Positions 40,374-49,948 of a DNA stretch of 64,000 bases are shown here, in pieces. The DNA is taken from the NCBI RefSeq assembly GCF_021287045.1, contig NZ_JAJTBG010000007.1, positions 1 to 64,000 on the forward strand, written 5' to 3'. A program made the translations under genes and the position numbers. How positions within the stretch are numbered: the first letter of the stretch is position 1; each line of letters begins with the position of its first letter. The notes under the pieces were generated by a model, which did not search any database, had not been told where the DNA came from, and was given only the letters and a program-made list of their open reading frames with translations. The stretch comes from Oryzomicrobium sp. Its GTDB lineage: Bacteria > Pseudomonadota > Gammaproteobacteria > Burkholderiales > Rhodocyclaceae.

Positions 40374-41300
40374 GTGACCACCACCGCCTTCATCAGTCAC
40401 AAGGATTGCTTTCTTCACGACATGGGGTCGTTCCATCCGGAATCCCCGAGCCGACTGACCGCCATTTCCGACCACCTGATCGCCCAGGGCATCGACGCCT
40501 ATTTCACCCACTACGACGCGCCCCTGGCCACCCTGGAGCAACTGCGCCGCGTTCATCCGGTGGGCTACCTGGAAAAGCTCAAACGCAGTTCCCCGGAAAG
40601 CGGCATCGTGCACCTGGACCCGGATACGGCCATGAACCCCCACACCTGGCAGGCGGCCCTGCGCTCCGCCGGGGCCGGCGTCATGGCGGTGGACATGGTG
40701 ATGCAGGGCGAGGCGCCCAACGCCTTCTGTGCCATCCGCCCCCCCGGCCACCATGCCGAGCGGGAGACGGCCCTGGGCTTCTGCTTCCTCAACAACGTGG
40801 CCATCGCCGCCCGCCATGCCCTGGAAGTGCATGGCTTGTCGCGGGTGGCCGTCGTCGATTTCGACGTGCACCACGGCAACGGCACCGAGGACATCTTCAA
40901 GGACGATCCCCGGGTGCTGATGGTGAGCATGTTCCAGCACCCGTTCTTCCCCTACAGCGGCGCCGATTGCACTGCCGAGAACATGTGCAACGTCCCCCTG
41001 CCGGCGGGGACGTCCGGGGAAGAATTCCGCATGGTCGTGTCGGACATCTGGATGCCGCGCCTGCGCGAGTTCCAGCCCGAGATGATCTTCATCTCGGCCG
41101 GTTTCGACGCCCACTACGAGGACGACATGGGCAGCATGAAGCTGGTGGAATCCGACTATGCCTACGTCACCCGGGAGATCAAGCGCTTTGCCGACCAGGC
41201 CTGCAAGGGGCGCATCGTCTCCATGCTCGAAGGCGGCTACGTGCTGTCGTCCCTGGCACGCAGCGTGGGCGTCCACCTGCGCGTACTGGCCGATCTCTGA
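40374..41300 (+). CDS. Histone-deacetylase-family amidohydrolase
   Basis: 308-residue zinc enzyme of the HDAC/acetylpolyamine amidohydrolase/acetoin-utilisation superfamily. The catalytic His pair is in RPPGHHAE. Zinc ligands are in [12 protein letters not shown] and [11 protein letters not shown], and the C-terminal G-G-Y is present. Bacterial members deacetylate polyamines or lysine side chains; the substrate cannot be read from sequence. The GTG at 40374 is preceded by AGGG. It stands alone, with dapA 125 nt downstream. Confidence 0.9.
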   Translation: MTTTAFISHKDCFLHDMGSFHPESPSRLTAISDHLIAQGIDAYFTHYDAPLATLEQLRRVHPVGYLEKLKRSSPESGIVHLDPDTAMNPHTWQAALRSAGAGVMAVDMVMQGEAPNAFCAIRPPGHHAERETALGFCFLNNVAIAARHALEVHGLSRVAVVDFDVHHGNGTEDIFKDDPRVLMVSMFQHPFFPYSGADCTAENMCNVPLPAGTSGEEFRMVVSDIWMPRLREFQPEMIFISAGFDAHYEDDMGSMKLVESDYAYVTREIKRFADQACKGRIVSMLEGGYVLSSLARSVGVHLRVLADL

Positions 41301-41425
41301 CCGCCCGGGGCGGTAGGGCGCCACGCCGTCCTGCCGCCCAAATCGGGGTTCTCGTTCGAGGACTTCCCGGCAACCGGCGTTCGGGTAGAATCGAACGCTT
41401 TAGATTTTCTCCTGCAAACTCCGCC

Positions 41426-42304
41426 ATGATTACCGGATCCCTCGTTGCCATCGTCACTCCCATGCAGGACGATGGCCGCCTCGATCTCGCCGCCCTGCGC
41501 CGCCTGATCGATTTCCACGCTGCCGAAGGCACCGACGGCATCGTCATCGTCGGCACCACTGGCGAATCCCCCACCGTGGGCGTGGAAGAGCACTGCGAAC
41601 TGATCAAGACCACCGTCGAGCACGCCGCGGGCCGCCTGCCGGTGATCGCCGGCACCGGCGCCAACTCCACCGCCGAGGCCATTGAGCTGACCCGCTTCGC
41701 CAAGGACGTGGGCGCCGACGCGGTGCTGTCGGTGGTGCCCTACTACAACAAGCCGACCCAGGAAGGGCTGTACCAGCACTTCCGCGCCATCGCCGAGGCG
41801 GTGGACATTCCAGTGATCCTCTACAACGTGCCCGGCCGTACCGTGGCCGACATGAGCAACGACACCGCGATCCGCCTGTCCGCCATCGACAACATCATCG
41901 GCATCAAGGACGCCACCGGCAACATCGAGCGCGGCACCGACCTGATCCTGCGCGCCCCCGAGGGCTTCGCCGTCTACAGCGGCGACGACGCTTCCGGCTG
42001 CGCCCTGCTGTTGCTCGGCGCCCATGGCGTGATCTCGGTGACCAACAACGTGGCCCCTCGCCTGATGCACGAGATGGTGGTGGCCGCCCGGGCGGGCGAC
42101 GTCAAGACCGCCCGCGAGATCAACGCCAAGCTGCTCGGTCTGCACAAGCACCTGTTCTGCGAAGCCAACCCGATTCCGGTGAAGTGGGCCGTGCAGCAGC
42201 TGGGGCTGATCCCCGGCGGCATCCGCCTGCCCCTCACCGCCCTGTCCCCCGAGTACCACGAACGGGTGCGCGGGGCGATGCGCCAGGCTGGCGTCCTGGC
42301 CTGA
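41426..42304 (+). CDS. dapA: 4-hydroxy-tetrahydrodipicolinate synthase
   Basis: 292-residue class I aldolase of lysine and meso-diaminopimelate synthesis, joining pyruvate and aspartate semialdehyde. The Schiff-base lysine is in IGIKDATG, the Tyr of the triad is in YNVPGRT, and VGTTGESPT and [12 protein letters not shown] are typical. The ATG at 41426 begins the conserved TPMQDDG region. bamC follows at 86 nt, a dapA-bamC order seen in many proteobacteria. Confidence 0.97.
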   Translation: MITGSLVAIVTPMQDDGRLDLAALRRLIDFHAAEGTDGIVIVGTTGESPTVGVEEHCELIKTTVEHAAGRLPVIAGTGANSTAEAIELTRFAKDVGADAVLSVVPYYNKPTQEGLYQHFRAIAEAVDIPVILYNVPGRTVADMSNDTAIRLSAIDNIIGIKDATGNIERGTDLILRAPEGFAVYSGDDASGCALLLLGAHGVISVTNNVAPRLMHEMVVAARAGDVKTAREINAKLLGLHKHLFCEANPIPVKWAVQQLGLIPGGIRLPLTALSPEYHERVRGAMRQAGVLA

Positions 42305-42311
42305 CGATCCG

Positions 42312-42345
42312 GGCGGCGGCGCAAGCCGCCGCCTTCGCCCTTTTT
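42312..42345 (+). terminator. Hairpin between dapA and bamC
   Basis: A perfect 9-bp stem, GGCGGCGGC/GCCGCCGCC with loop GCAA, is followed 8 nt later by TTTTT. The displaced T run makes it a weak terminator or an attenuator that lowers bamC expression. Confidence 0.45.
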
Positions 42346-42389
42346 GCACTTCCCCTTTTTCGCCAACCACGAAGCGAGAGCCGACGATT

Positions 42390-43550
42390 TTGAAGCGCCC
42401 TGACATTCATTCCGCCCGCCTGGCCATGGCTGCGGGTGTGGCGATGGCGGTAGCCGCCACTGCCGGCTGCGGCATCATGCCCGACTCGAAGAAGATCGAT
42501 TACAAGTCCGCCAGCAAGGCCCAGGTTCCCACCCTGGAAGTTCCCCCCGACCTGACCGCGCCCACCAAGGACGACCGCTACGCCGTCCCCGACGTGGGCG
42601 GCAAGGGCACGGCCACCTTCTCGGCCTACAACGCCGAGCGGGACACCGCCAAGACCCAGGTGCAGAACACTGCCGTCCTGCCCCAGGTGGAAAAGACCCA
42701 CATCGAGCGGTCCGGCACCCAGCGCTGGCTGGTGGTGGACCAGGCGCCGGACAAGGTCTGGGACACCGTCAAGGAGTTCTGGCAGGAGACCGGCTTCATC
42801 GTCAAGGTGGAGCAGCCCGACGCCGGCGTGATGGAAACCGATTGGGCGGAAAACCGCGCCAAGATCGGCGAGGACTGGCTGCGCAACACCCTGGGCAAGC
42901 TGCTCGACTCCCTGTACTCCACTGGTGAGCGCGACAAGTTCCGCACTCGCCTGGAGCCGGGCGCCCAGCCGGGCACCACCGACATCTTCATCAGCCACCG
43001 CGGCATGGAAGAGGTCTACATCACGCCCCAGAAGGACCAGACCCGCTGGCAGCCCCGGGCCTCCGACCCCGACCTGGAAGCCGAGATGCTGCGCCGCCTG
43101 ATGGTGCGCTTCGGCGTCGAGGAAAAGCGTGCCGAGGCCCAGATCGCCGCTTCCAGCACCAAGACCCAGGAGAAGGCCCGGGTGGTCAACGGCGGCGACG
43201 GTTCCGCTCAGGTGGTGGTGGACGAGCGCTTCGACCGGGCCTGGCGCCGGGTCGGCCTGGCCCTCGACCGGGTCGGCTTCACCGTGGAAGACCGGGACCG
43301 CTCCAAGGGCCTGTTCTTCGTCCGTTACGTGGATCCGGAATCGGATGCCGCCAACAAGGACCCCGGCCTGCTCTCCAAGCTGGCGTTCTGGAAGAGCTCG
43401 CCGAAGGTGGAGAACAACGTTCAGTACCGCATCCTGGTGCGGGACGGCGGCGAATCCACCCAGGTCCAGGTGCTCACTCGCGAAGGGGGCTCCGATACCT
43501 CGGATACCGCCAAGCGCATCCTGGGCCTGCTCTACGAACAGCTGCGCTGA
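42390..43550 (+). CDS. bamC: Outer membrane protein assembly factor BamC
   Basis: 386-residue lipoprotein of the BAM complex. From the TTG at 42390 a signal peptide runs to Cys27 in the T-A-G-C lipobox. The next region (D-Y-K-S-A-S, L-E-V-P-P-D-L-T) is the unstructured BamD-binding segment, followed by two helix-grip domains (about 105-215 and 268-386). It assists folding of outer-membrane barrels. A later ATG would remove part of the signal peptide, which favours the TTG. Confidence 0.93.
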   Translation: MKRPDIHSARLAMAAGVAMAVAATAGCGIMPDSKKIDYKSASKAQVPTLEVPPDLTAPTKDDRYAVPDVGGKGTATFSAYNAERDTAKTQVQNTAVLPQVEKTHIERSGTQRWLVVDQAPDKVWDTVKEFWQETGFIVKVEQPDAGVMETDWAENRAKIGEDWLRNTLGKLLDSLYSTGERDKFRTRLEPGAQPGTTDIFISHRGMEEVYITPQKDQTRWQPRASDPDLEAEMLRRLMVRFGVEEKRAEAQIAASSTKTQEKARVVNGGDGSAQVVVDERFDRAWRRVGLALDRVGFTVEDRDRSKGLFFVRYVDPESDAANKDPGLLSKLAFWKSSPKVENNVQYRILVRDGGESTQVQVLTREGGSDTSDTAKRILGLLYEQLR

Positions 43551-43587
43551 GTTCGCCGAGCCGTTCCCGACGGGATTCCTCCCGGCA

Positions 43588-43619
43588 ACAAAAAGCCCCG
43601 CTTCGGCGGGGCTTTTTGT
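43588..43619 (+). terminator. Intrinsic terminator after bamC
   Basis: A long perfect stem, ACAAAAAGCCCCGC paired with GCGGGGCTTTTTGT around TTCG. It is symmetric, so it may also stop the chemoreceptor transcript that converges from 43698. Confidence 0.9.
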
Positions 43620-43697
43620 TGGGCAGTGATGCAGTGGGGAAGGGCCGCGGCGGAGTGTGTCGGCTTTGCCGATACCCCGCCGAAGCGGCCAGGCGGG

Positions 43698-45326
43698 TCA
43701 GAGGCGGAAACGCCCCACCACCTCCTGCATGTTGCGGGCAACGCCGTCCAGGGTGCGCGCGGCGCCGGCAGTTTCGGCGGTGGTGGCGCTGTTCTCCTCG
43801 GCGTGGGTGGCGATTTCCTCGACCCGGCGGGCCACGTCGGTGGAGGCCGACGACTGCTCGCGCAGGGCCTCAGCCACGTCCCCCACCAATTGGGCGACGC
43901 GCTGGGCCATCTCCTGGAGCTGGGACACCGTGTCGCCGGCTTCCCGTGCCAGGGTGACGCTGGTGTCCACCGAGGTGACGCCGGCCTGGATGCCTGCCAC
44001 CACCTGGCGGGTCGATTCCTGGATGGCGCTTACCATCTGGGTGATCTCGCTGGTGGATTGGGCGGTGCGTTCCGAGAGCTTGCGCACCTCGTCGGCCACC
44101 ACGGCGAAGCCGCGGCCATGCTCGCCGGCCCGGGCGGCTTCGATGGCGGCGTTGAGGGCCAGCAGGTTGGTCTGGTCGGCGATGTCGCGGATCACGCTGA
44201 CGATGTGGGAAATCTGGGCCGACTGGCCTTCCAGCGCCGCCACCTGGGTCGCGGCGGTATTGACCACCTCCGAGACACGGGTGATTTCATCCACCATGCG
44301 CAGGAGGGTGTCCCGGCCGGTGCGGGCCTGGGTATCGGAGTCGGCGGCCAGGCGGCTGGAATCGGTGGTGCTGTCCGAGACGTGGTTGATCGAAACGGTC
44401 AGTTCCTCGATGTTGGCGGCGATCGCCGATGCCGCGGCGCTCTGGGCGCTGGCACTCTGCTCTAGTTGCGCGGCGCCGCTGTTGAGCTGCTGCGCGGCGC
44501 TGGAGATCCGGTCGGCGTTGTCCCGGGTCTGGGACAGGGTCGTGCGCAGGGAGCGCTGCATTTCGGCCATGGCGGCGATCAGCTTGCCCACCTCGTCCTG
44601 GCCAGCGGCCGGCACCGGGCCTTGCAGGTCGCCGGCGGCGATGCGCCGGGCGGTCTCGACGGCCACTTCCAGCTGTCGGGACATGCGGTTGGACAGCAGC
44701 AGGGAAGCCGCGATCGCGATGCCCAGGCCAAGGGCCAGGGCGACGATGCCGCCGGTCATGGCTTCATGGATGTGGGCATTGCCATCGTCAGAGGCATGGC
44801 TGGCGCCGTCCCGGTTGAAGGCGGTGAGGGCGTCAGTGGCGTCGCGCAGCTTGTTGGCCTTGTCCACCCAGGCGCCACGGCGAAGCTGCTGGGCTTCTTC
44901 CATCTTGCCTTCGTTCATCAGGGCGATGCCTTCTTCCACCACCTTCCGGTAATCGGCGACGCCCTGCTGCACCTGCTCGACGAGCTTCTGCTCGTCGGGA
45001 CCGCTGATCAGCGGCTGGTATTCCTTGACGATGGTCTGGAGGTCGCCGTCAAGCTTTTTCAGGGAGCTTTCGATCTTGGCGCGTTCCTCGGGCGAGGTGC
45101 CGAGCATGTATTCCAGGCTGCGCACCCGGTAGCGCAGGCGCTCCTGGCTGATCTTGCCGGTGGCCTGGATGGACGGGAGCCAGTTGGTGATGATCTCGTT
45201 GGTGCTGTTGCCCAGTTGGCGGATCTGCAACAGGCAGAACAGGATCGCCAGCACCAGCACGCCGCCCGAGATGGCGAAGTTGAGAAAGAGTTTGGTGCGC
45301 AGACTCAGGTTGTCGAACCACTGCAT
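43698..45326 (-). CDS. Methyl-accepting chemotaxis protein
   Basis: 542-residue transmembrane receptor. TM1 (about 13-35), a periplasmic four-helix-bundle sensor (about 36-185), TM2 (about 188-210), HAMP (about 212-265) and a long cytoplasmic coiled coil with the hairpin tip [21 protein letters not shown], which binds CheA and CheW (given here in short form of the highly conserved family motif). The ligand is unknown. No C-terminal CheR-binding pentapeptide is seen. A chemosensory role implies motility genes elsewhere. Confidence 0.94.
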   Translation of the reverse strand: MQWFDNLSLRTKLFLNFAISGGVLVLAILFCLLQIRQLGNSTNEIITNWLPSIQATGKISQERLRYRVRSLEYMLGTSPEERAKIESSLKKLDGDLQTIVKEYQPLISGPDEQKLVEQVQQGVADYRKVVEEGIALMNEGKMEEAQQLRRGAWVDKANKLRDATDALTAFNRDGASHASDDGNAHIHEAMTGGIVALALGLGIAIAASLLLSNRMSRQLEVAVETARRIAAGDLQGPVPAAGQDEVGKLIAAMAEMQRSLRTTLSQTRDNADRISSAAQQLNSGAAQLEQSASAQSAAASAIAANIEELTVSINHVSDSTTDSSRLAADSDTQARTGRDTLLRMVDEITRVSEVVNTAATQVAALEGQSAQISHIVSVIRDIADQTNLLALNAAIEAARAGEHGRGFAVVADEVRKLSERTAQSTSEITQMVSAIQESTRQVVAGIQAGVTSVDTSVTLAREAGDTVSQLQEMAQRVAQLVGDVAEALREQSSASTDVARRVEEIATHAEENSATTAETAGAARTLDGVARNMQEVVGRFRL

Positions 45327-45643
45327 TTGGGGTCCCCTCGTTGTTTTCGTCGGCAGGCCTGGCCTGCCGGGTTTGGTGCTACCGTCGCGGCGGGCGCGGT
45401 GGTGCTGCGAAAAGGCTAGTGCAGGCTCCCCGTTCCGGCAAGTCGTCGCCGCCCGGCGGTAGGGCGGGAGTGATGTAGTAAAATTTGCCGGCTTGCCTGG
45501 GCGGTTGTCATATACGTCGCTCAGATGGGGGGCCGGCGCAGGGCGCCGGATAGAACAACATCATGGGCAGGGCGCAACGATACCAGAGCGTGCTGCACCA
45601 TGCCTGCCGATCGTCTCCAACGGCCGCGGCCAGGAGGGATGTC
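45327..45643. other. Divergent intergenic region, chemoreceptor / flavoprotein gene
   Basis: No gene seen. Two palindromes stand out: CGGCAGGCC-T-GGCCTGCCG (45351-45369) next to the chemoreceptor start, and CCGGCGC-AGG-GCGCCGG (45533-45549). Either could be an operator or an RNA hairpin. No clear promoter was picked. Confidence 0.45.
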
Positions 45644-46990
45644 ATGAATTGGGAAACAACCGCTGCAAATCCGGCCGTACCCTCGTGCGACGTCCTCGTC
45701 ATCGGCGGCGGGCCGGCGGGCTCCACCGCTGCGGCGTTGCTGGCTGAAAAAGGCCACCGGGTGACCTTGCTGGACAAGGACCGTCATCCACGCTTCCACA
45801 TCGGCGAATCCCTGCTGCCGGCCAACCTGCCCCTGTTCGAACGCCTCGGCGTGGCCGACCAGGTGCGCGCCATCGGCATGGAAAAATGGGGGGCCGAATT
45901 CGTCTCGCCCTGGCACGATCAGCGGCAGACCTTCTTCTTCGCCCGGGCCTGGGACAAGTCCATGCCCCACGCCTACCAGGTGCGCCGCTCCGATTTCGAC
46001 AAGGTCCTGATCGACAACGCCGCCGCCAAGGGCGCCACGGTGATCGAGGGCTGCAAGGTGCGGGCGGTGGACTTCCAGCCCGACGGCAGCGGCGCCACCG
46101 TCCAGGCCCGCCACGACGACGGCCGGGAAGAAACCTTCGCCGCCCGCTTCGTGGTGGACGCCTCGGGGCGCGACACCTTCCTGGCCAACCGCTTCCAGGC
46201 CAAGCAGCGCAACCCCAGGCACAACAGCTCGGCCATGTACGGCCACTTCCGCAATGCCCGCCGCCACGAGGGGCAGGCTGCGGGGCACATCACCATCTTC
46301 TGGTTCGAGCACGGCTGGTTCTGGTTCATCCCCCTGTCCGACGGCGCCACCAGCGTCGGCGCCACGGTCTGGCCCTACTACATGAAGACCCGGCAGAAAT
46401 CCCTCACGGACTTCTTCCTCGATACCATCCAGCTCTGCCCGGCCCTGGCCGAGCGGCTCCAGGGCGCCGAGCTGATGGCCGGGGTGGAGGCCACCGGCAA
46501 TTTCTCCTACGTCACCGACCGCACCCACGGCCCCGGCTACCTGCTGATCGGCGACGCCTACGCCTTCATCGACCCGGTGTTCTCCTCCGGGGTCATGCTG
46601 GCCATGAACGGCGCCTTCGCCGGCGCCGAGGCGGTGGACACGGCCCTGCGCGAACCGGCCCGGACCGCCCAGGCCATGGCCGCCTTCGACCGGGTGATGA
46701 AGCACGGGCCGAAGGAATTCTCCTGGTTCATCTACCGGGTCACCAACCCCACCATGCGCGACCTGTTCATGGCGCCGAGCAACAAGCTGCGCATGGAAGA
46801 GGCCCTGCTCTCGGTGCTGGCCGGCGACATCTTCGGCCGCACGCCGATCTGGCGCTCCCTGCTCGCCTTCAAGGCCATCTACTACCTCATGTCGCTGCGC
46901 CACCTGCCCCGTTCCCTGGCGGCCTGGCGCAAGCGGCGCATGAACATTCGCTACGTGGAAATGCCGGAATCCGGCGTCGGAGGACAATGA
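45644..46990 (+). CDS. FAD-dependent oxidoreductase, tryptophan-halogenase-like
   Basis: 448 residues. The FAD motif VIGGGPAGSTAA is at about 19-30, HIGESLLP near 52 and GDAYAFIDPVFSSGV carries the second flavin site. At 225-230 the sequence reads WFWFIP, matching the W-x-W-x-I-P signature of flavin-dependent halogenases, although non-halogenating relatives also carry similar segments. An active-site lysine equivalent cannot be assigned by eye. AGGAGGG precedes the ATG at 45644. The next gene (chorismatase) overlaps by 4 nt, so the product probably acts on a chorismate-derived aromatic. Related genes occur in xanthomonadin and aryl-polyene loci. Confidence 0.85.
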   Translation: MNWETTAANPAVPSCDVLVIGGGPAGSTAAALLAEKGHRVTLLDKDRHPRFHIGESLLPANLPLFERLGVADQVRAIGMEKWGAEFVSPWHDQRQTFFFARAWDKSMPHAYQVRRSDFDKVLIDNAAAKGATVIEGCKVRAVDFQPDGSGATVQARHDDGREETFAARFVVDASGRDTFLANRFQAKQRNPRHNSSAMYGHFRNARRHEGQAAGHITIFWFEHGWFWFIPLSDGATSVGATVWPYYMKTRQKSLTDFFLDTIQLCPALAERLQGAELMAGVEATGNFSYVTDRTHGPGYLLIGDAYAFIDPVFSSGVMLAMNGAFAGAEAVDTALREPARTAQAMAAFDRVMKHGPKEFSWFIYRVTNPTMRDLFMAPSNKLRMEEALLSVLAGDIFGRTPIWRSLLAFKAIYYLMSLRHLPRSLAAWRKRRMNIRYVEMPESGVGGQ

Positions 46991-48051
46991 GCGCTGTACC
47001 GCACCATCCGGGCGCAACACCCCTGATCGTCGCCTGTCAGCCCTGGACGGGCGAGCCGGCGGGGGATGCCCGGAACACCGCGCCGCTGCTGGCGCTCCAG
47101 GACGACCTCCTCGGGAGCGCCGTTTTTGCCGCCGCGCCGCTGGCCCTGCCCGGCGAGGCCCCCCGGAGCTTCGTTTCCACCCCGGTGCTCGACGGCCATC
47201 CGGCCTGGATCGAGGCCTGGCGCGGCGACGCGCCGCTGCGTGCCGGTCGTGCCGGACCCCTGGCATGGCGGGCCGGGCCCAACCTGCTGTTCGGCGCCGT
47301 CACCCTGGACGAGGCGGACTTCTCCCCCCGGGATGGCGCCACGCCCCTGCAACAGGCCGCCGAGGCCGCCTACAGGGCCGTCTTCGCCCTGCTTGCCGCC
47401 GAGGGCTATCCCTACCTGCTGCGGGTGTGGAATTACCTGGACGACATCAACGGCGAGAGCTTCGGCCTGGAGCGCTACCGCCAGTTCAACATCGGCCGCC
47501 AGGACGCCTTTCTCGCCAGCGGCCGGCCCGTGGTCCAGAACGTGCCGGCGGCCTGCGCCCTGGGCACCATCGGCGGCCACCTGGTGGTGTTCTTCCTCGC
47601 CGGCCGGCAAGCGCCGATTCCGGTGGAAAATCCGCGCCAGACCAGCGCCTACCACTATCCCCGCGAGTACGGGCCGCGCAGCCCCACCTTCTCCCGCGCC
47701 GCCGTGGTGCGCCATGGCGGGCAGGACGTGCTGTTCATCTCCGGCACCGCCAGTATCGTCGGCCACCGGACCCTGCACATGGGGGACGTGGCCGCCCAGA
47801 CCCGGGAGACCCTGGCCAACCTGGAGGCGGTGATCGCCGAGGCCAACCGGGTCGCGCCCGGCGCCGGCTACCGTCTGGCCGACTGCCTACTCAAGATTTA
47901 CATCCGCCATCCCGCCGATCTTCCGGCCGTCCGGGCCGAAATCGGCCGGGTGCTGCCGGCGGCCCGGGCCTTCTACCTGCAAGCCGACGTCTGTCGCGCC
48001 GATCTTTTGGTCGAGATCGAAGCCAGTACCGGCCATTCCCTGGAGTTCTGA
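46987..48051 (+). CDS. Chorismatase of the FkbO/Hyg5/XanB2 type
   Basis: 354 residues. The C-terminal two thirds have the RidA-like trimer fold of chorismatases: LFISGTASIVGH near 255, then D-V-x-x-Q-T-R-E-T-L-x-N-L and a final L-L-V-E-I-E-A. Family members hydrolyse chorismate to dihydroxycyclohexadienoate or to 3- or 4-hydroxybenzoate. In Xanthomonas, XanB2 supplies hydroxybenzoates for the xanthomonadin pigment and ubiquinone. The ATG overlaps the flavoprotein stop (ATGA). Which product is made depends on active-site residues I cannot place reliably. Confidence 0.87.
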   Translation: MSAVPHHPGATPLIVACQPWTGEPAGDARNTAPLLALQDDLLGSAVFAAAPLALPGEAPRSFVSTPVLDGHPAWIEAWRGDAPLRAGRAGPLAWRAGPNLLFGAVTLDEADFSPRDGATPLQQAAEAAYRAVFALLAAEGYPYLLRVWNYLDDINGESFGLERYRQFNIGRQDAFLASGRPVVQNVPAACALGTIGGHLVVFFLAGRQAPIPVENPRQTSAYHYPREYGPRSPTFSRAAVVRHGGQDVLFISGTASIVGHRTLHMGDVAAQTRETLANLEAVIAEANRVAPGAGYRLADCLLKIYIRHPADLPAVRAEIGRVLPAARAFYLQADVCRADLLVEIEASTGHSLEF

Positions 48052-48053
48052 AC

Positions 48054-48947
48054 GTGCCGTTTCCCGTTGCACCGTATTCCACGTTTCCCATCCTGTTACG
48101 CTCCCCGCTGCTGCGCCCCGGCCTGACCGCCGCCATCCTCGCCACCGCCTGCGCAGTGCTGGCCCAGCCTGCGGCAGCCGACGAAAAGCCCCTGTGGGAG
48201 GCCGGCATGGGCGTCGGCGGCCTGGTCATGCCCGACTACCGGGGCTCCAGTCAGAGCCGCGCCTACGCCCTGCCGATGCCGTACTTCGTCTATCGCGGCG
48301 AATTCCTCAAGGCCGACCGCAATGGCGTGCGCGGCACCCTGCTCGACACCGACCGGGTCGAGCTCAACATCAGCGGCGCCGCCTCACTGCCGGTCAACAG
48401 CGACAAGAACGACGCCCGCCAGGGCATGACCGACCTCAAGCCCACCGTGGAAGTCGGCCCCTCCCTGGACGTGAACCTGTGGCGCACCACCGACCACCGC
48501 ACCAAGCTCGACCTGCGCCTGCCGGTACGCGCCGCCTTCACCGTCGAATCGAGCCCCAAGTCCCTGGGCTGGGTGTTCTCGCCGCGCCTCAACCTGGACG
48601 TGGAGGACGTGGCCGGCTTCAACGGTTGGAACCTGGGGCTGCTGGCCGGCCCCCTGTTCCAGTCGCGCCGCTACAACGATTATTTCTATTCGGTGGCGCC
48701 TCAGTACGCCGCCGCCGGCCGCCCGGCCTACCAGGCGGGCGGCGGTTACGCGGGCACTCAGGTGCTGTCGTCCTTGTCCAAGCGCTTCAAGAGCACCTGG
48801 GTGGGCGCCTTCGTCCGCTGGGACACCCTCAAGGGCGCGGCCTTCGAGGACAGCCCCCTGGTCAGGCGCGACCAGTACCTGGCCGCCGGGCTGGCGGTCG
48901 CCTGGGTGCTGGGCGAATCGTCGAAGAAAGTGGAGTGGGACTATTGA
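48054..48947 (+). CDS. MipA/OmpV-family outer membrane protein
   Basis: 297 residues from a GTG just 2 nt after the chorismatase stop. A signal peptide (A-A-A-D-E cleavage region near residue 43) is followed by a beta-barrel pattern with G-V-G-G-L-V-M-P-D-Y-R-G-S at the start and an aromatic C-terminal tyrosine. MipA is a scaffold of wall synthesis in E. coli, but most OmpV-type members have unknown roles. Tight spacing ties it to the chorismatase gene. Confidence 0.86.
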   Translation: MPFPVAPYSTFPILLRSPLLRPGLTAAILATACAVLAQPAAADEKPLWEAGMGVGGLVMPDYRGSSQSRAYALPMPYFVYRGEFLKADRNGVRGTLLDTDRVELNISGAASLPVNSDKNDARQGMTDLKPTVEVGPSLDVNLWRTTDHRTKLDLRLPVRAAFTVESSPKSLGWVFSPRLNLDVEDVAGFNGWNLGLLAGPLFQSRRYNDYFYSVAPQYAAAGRPAYQAGGGYAGTQVLSSLSKRFKSTWVGAFVRWDTLKGAAFEDSPLVRRDQYLAAGLAVAWVLGESSKKVEWDY

Positions 48948-49032
48948 TCGACCCCACCCGCCCGCCGGTGCCGACGTGCCGGCGGGTGGATCGAGCAGTA
49001 ACCTTCTTCCATCTCTCCCGCGTGGTTCATTG

Positions 49033-49902
49033 ATGTCGTTTTTCCTGCCGCACGAACTCGTGCGCCGCTTGCCCCCGCCGCTGCGCCGCGTCCATGCCGC
49101 CGTGGCCGTCGCCCTCGGCTGGGTTCTCCTGGGCGTGCTGTGCCTGGGCTGGTCCCTGCTGGCGGTGCTCCTCTATCCCCTGCTGCCGCGCCGGGCCGGG
49201 CTGCGGGTCGGCCGCCTCGGCATCATGGGCGGCTTCCGCCTCTACCTGGCCGGCCTGTCGGCCTTGGGGGCCTGCCGCTTCGACCTGAAGGCCCTGGATA
49301 CCCTGCGCGATTCCGGCCCCCTGATCATCGCCCCCAACCATCCCTGCCTGCTCGACGCGGTGATGGTGGTGTCGCGCCTGCCCGACGTGGCCTGCATCAT
49401 GAAGGCCGAGTTGATGGACAACCTGTTCCTCGGCGCCGGGGCGCGGCTCGCCCGCTACATCCGCAACGATTCCCTGTTCGGCATGATCCTGCTGGCGGTG
49501 GACGATCTGCACCAGGGCAACCACCTGCTGGTGTTCCCCGAGGGCACCCGTACCACCGGCGGCCCGGTGGGGCCGTTCAAGGGCAGCGTGGCCCTGGTGG
49601 CGCACCGGGCCCAGGCGCCGATCCAGACCGTGTTCATCGAGACCGATTCGCCCTATCTGAGCAAGGGCTGGCCGGTGCTGCGCCGGCCCGAGCTGCCCAT
49701 CACCTACCGCATCCGCCTGGGACAGCGCTTCGACCCGCCCCAGGACCCCCATGCCTTCACCCGGGAGCTGGAAGCCTATTTCGCCGGGGCCCTGTCCCCG
49801 TCGCCCTCCCGGCCGCAGCCGGACCATGGGCCGGCGGACGGGGCGTCCTGCCGCTGCGCCGACGCGGAGTCGGTACCGGTCCGCTCCCGGGCCGTGTCTT
49901 GA
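49033..49902 (+). CDS. 1-acyl-sn-glycerol-3-phosphate acyltransferase family protein
   Basis: 289 residues with an N-terminal hydrophobic helix (about 25-48), the catalytic H-x4-D motif in NHPCLLDAV (about 98-106) and FPEGTRT (about 175). PlsC-type enzymes move acyl chains to lysophospholipid or glycolipid. In aryl-polyene clusters homologues attach the polyene acyl chain to a lipid carrier. The tail after about 255 is low complexity. The ATG at 49033 is the start of the conserved part. Confidence 0.85.
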   Translation: MSFFLPHELVRRLPPPLRRVHAAVAVALGWVLLGVLCLGWSLLAVLLYPLLPRRAGLRVGRLGIMGGFRLYLAGLSALGACRFDLKALDTLRDSGPLIIAPNHPCLLDAVMVVSRLPDVACIMKAELMDNLFLGAGARLARYIRNDSLFGMILLAVDDLHQGNHLLVFPEGTRTTGGPVGPFKGSVALVAHRAQAPIQTVFIETDSPYLSKGWPVLRRPELPITYRIRLGQRFDPPQDPHAFTRELEAYFAGALSPSPSRPQPDHGPADGASCRCADAESVPVRSRAVS

Positions 49903-49948
49903 TTCATTTCTGATTCCCCACATTCTTTCCTCCCTCTTGCCTGTACCC

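Noticed and set aside
40406..41425. Open frame upstream of dapA, in frame with it
   Set aside because: It is the shifted reading of the HDAC-family gene and reads as Arg/Pro-rich shadow sequence. The dapA protein starts at 41426.
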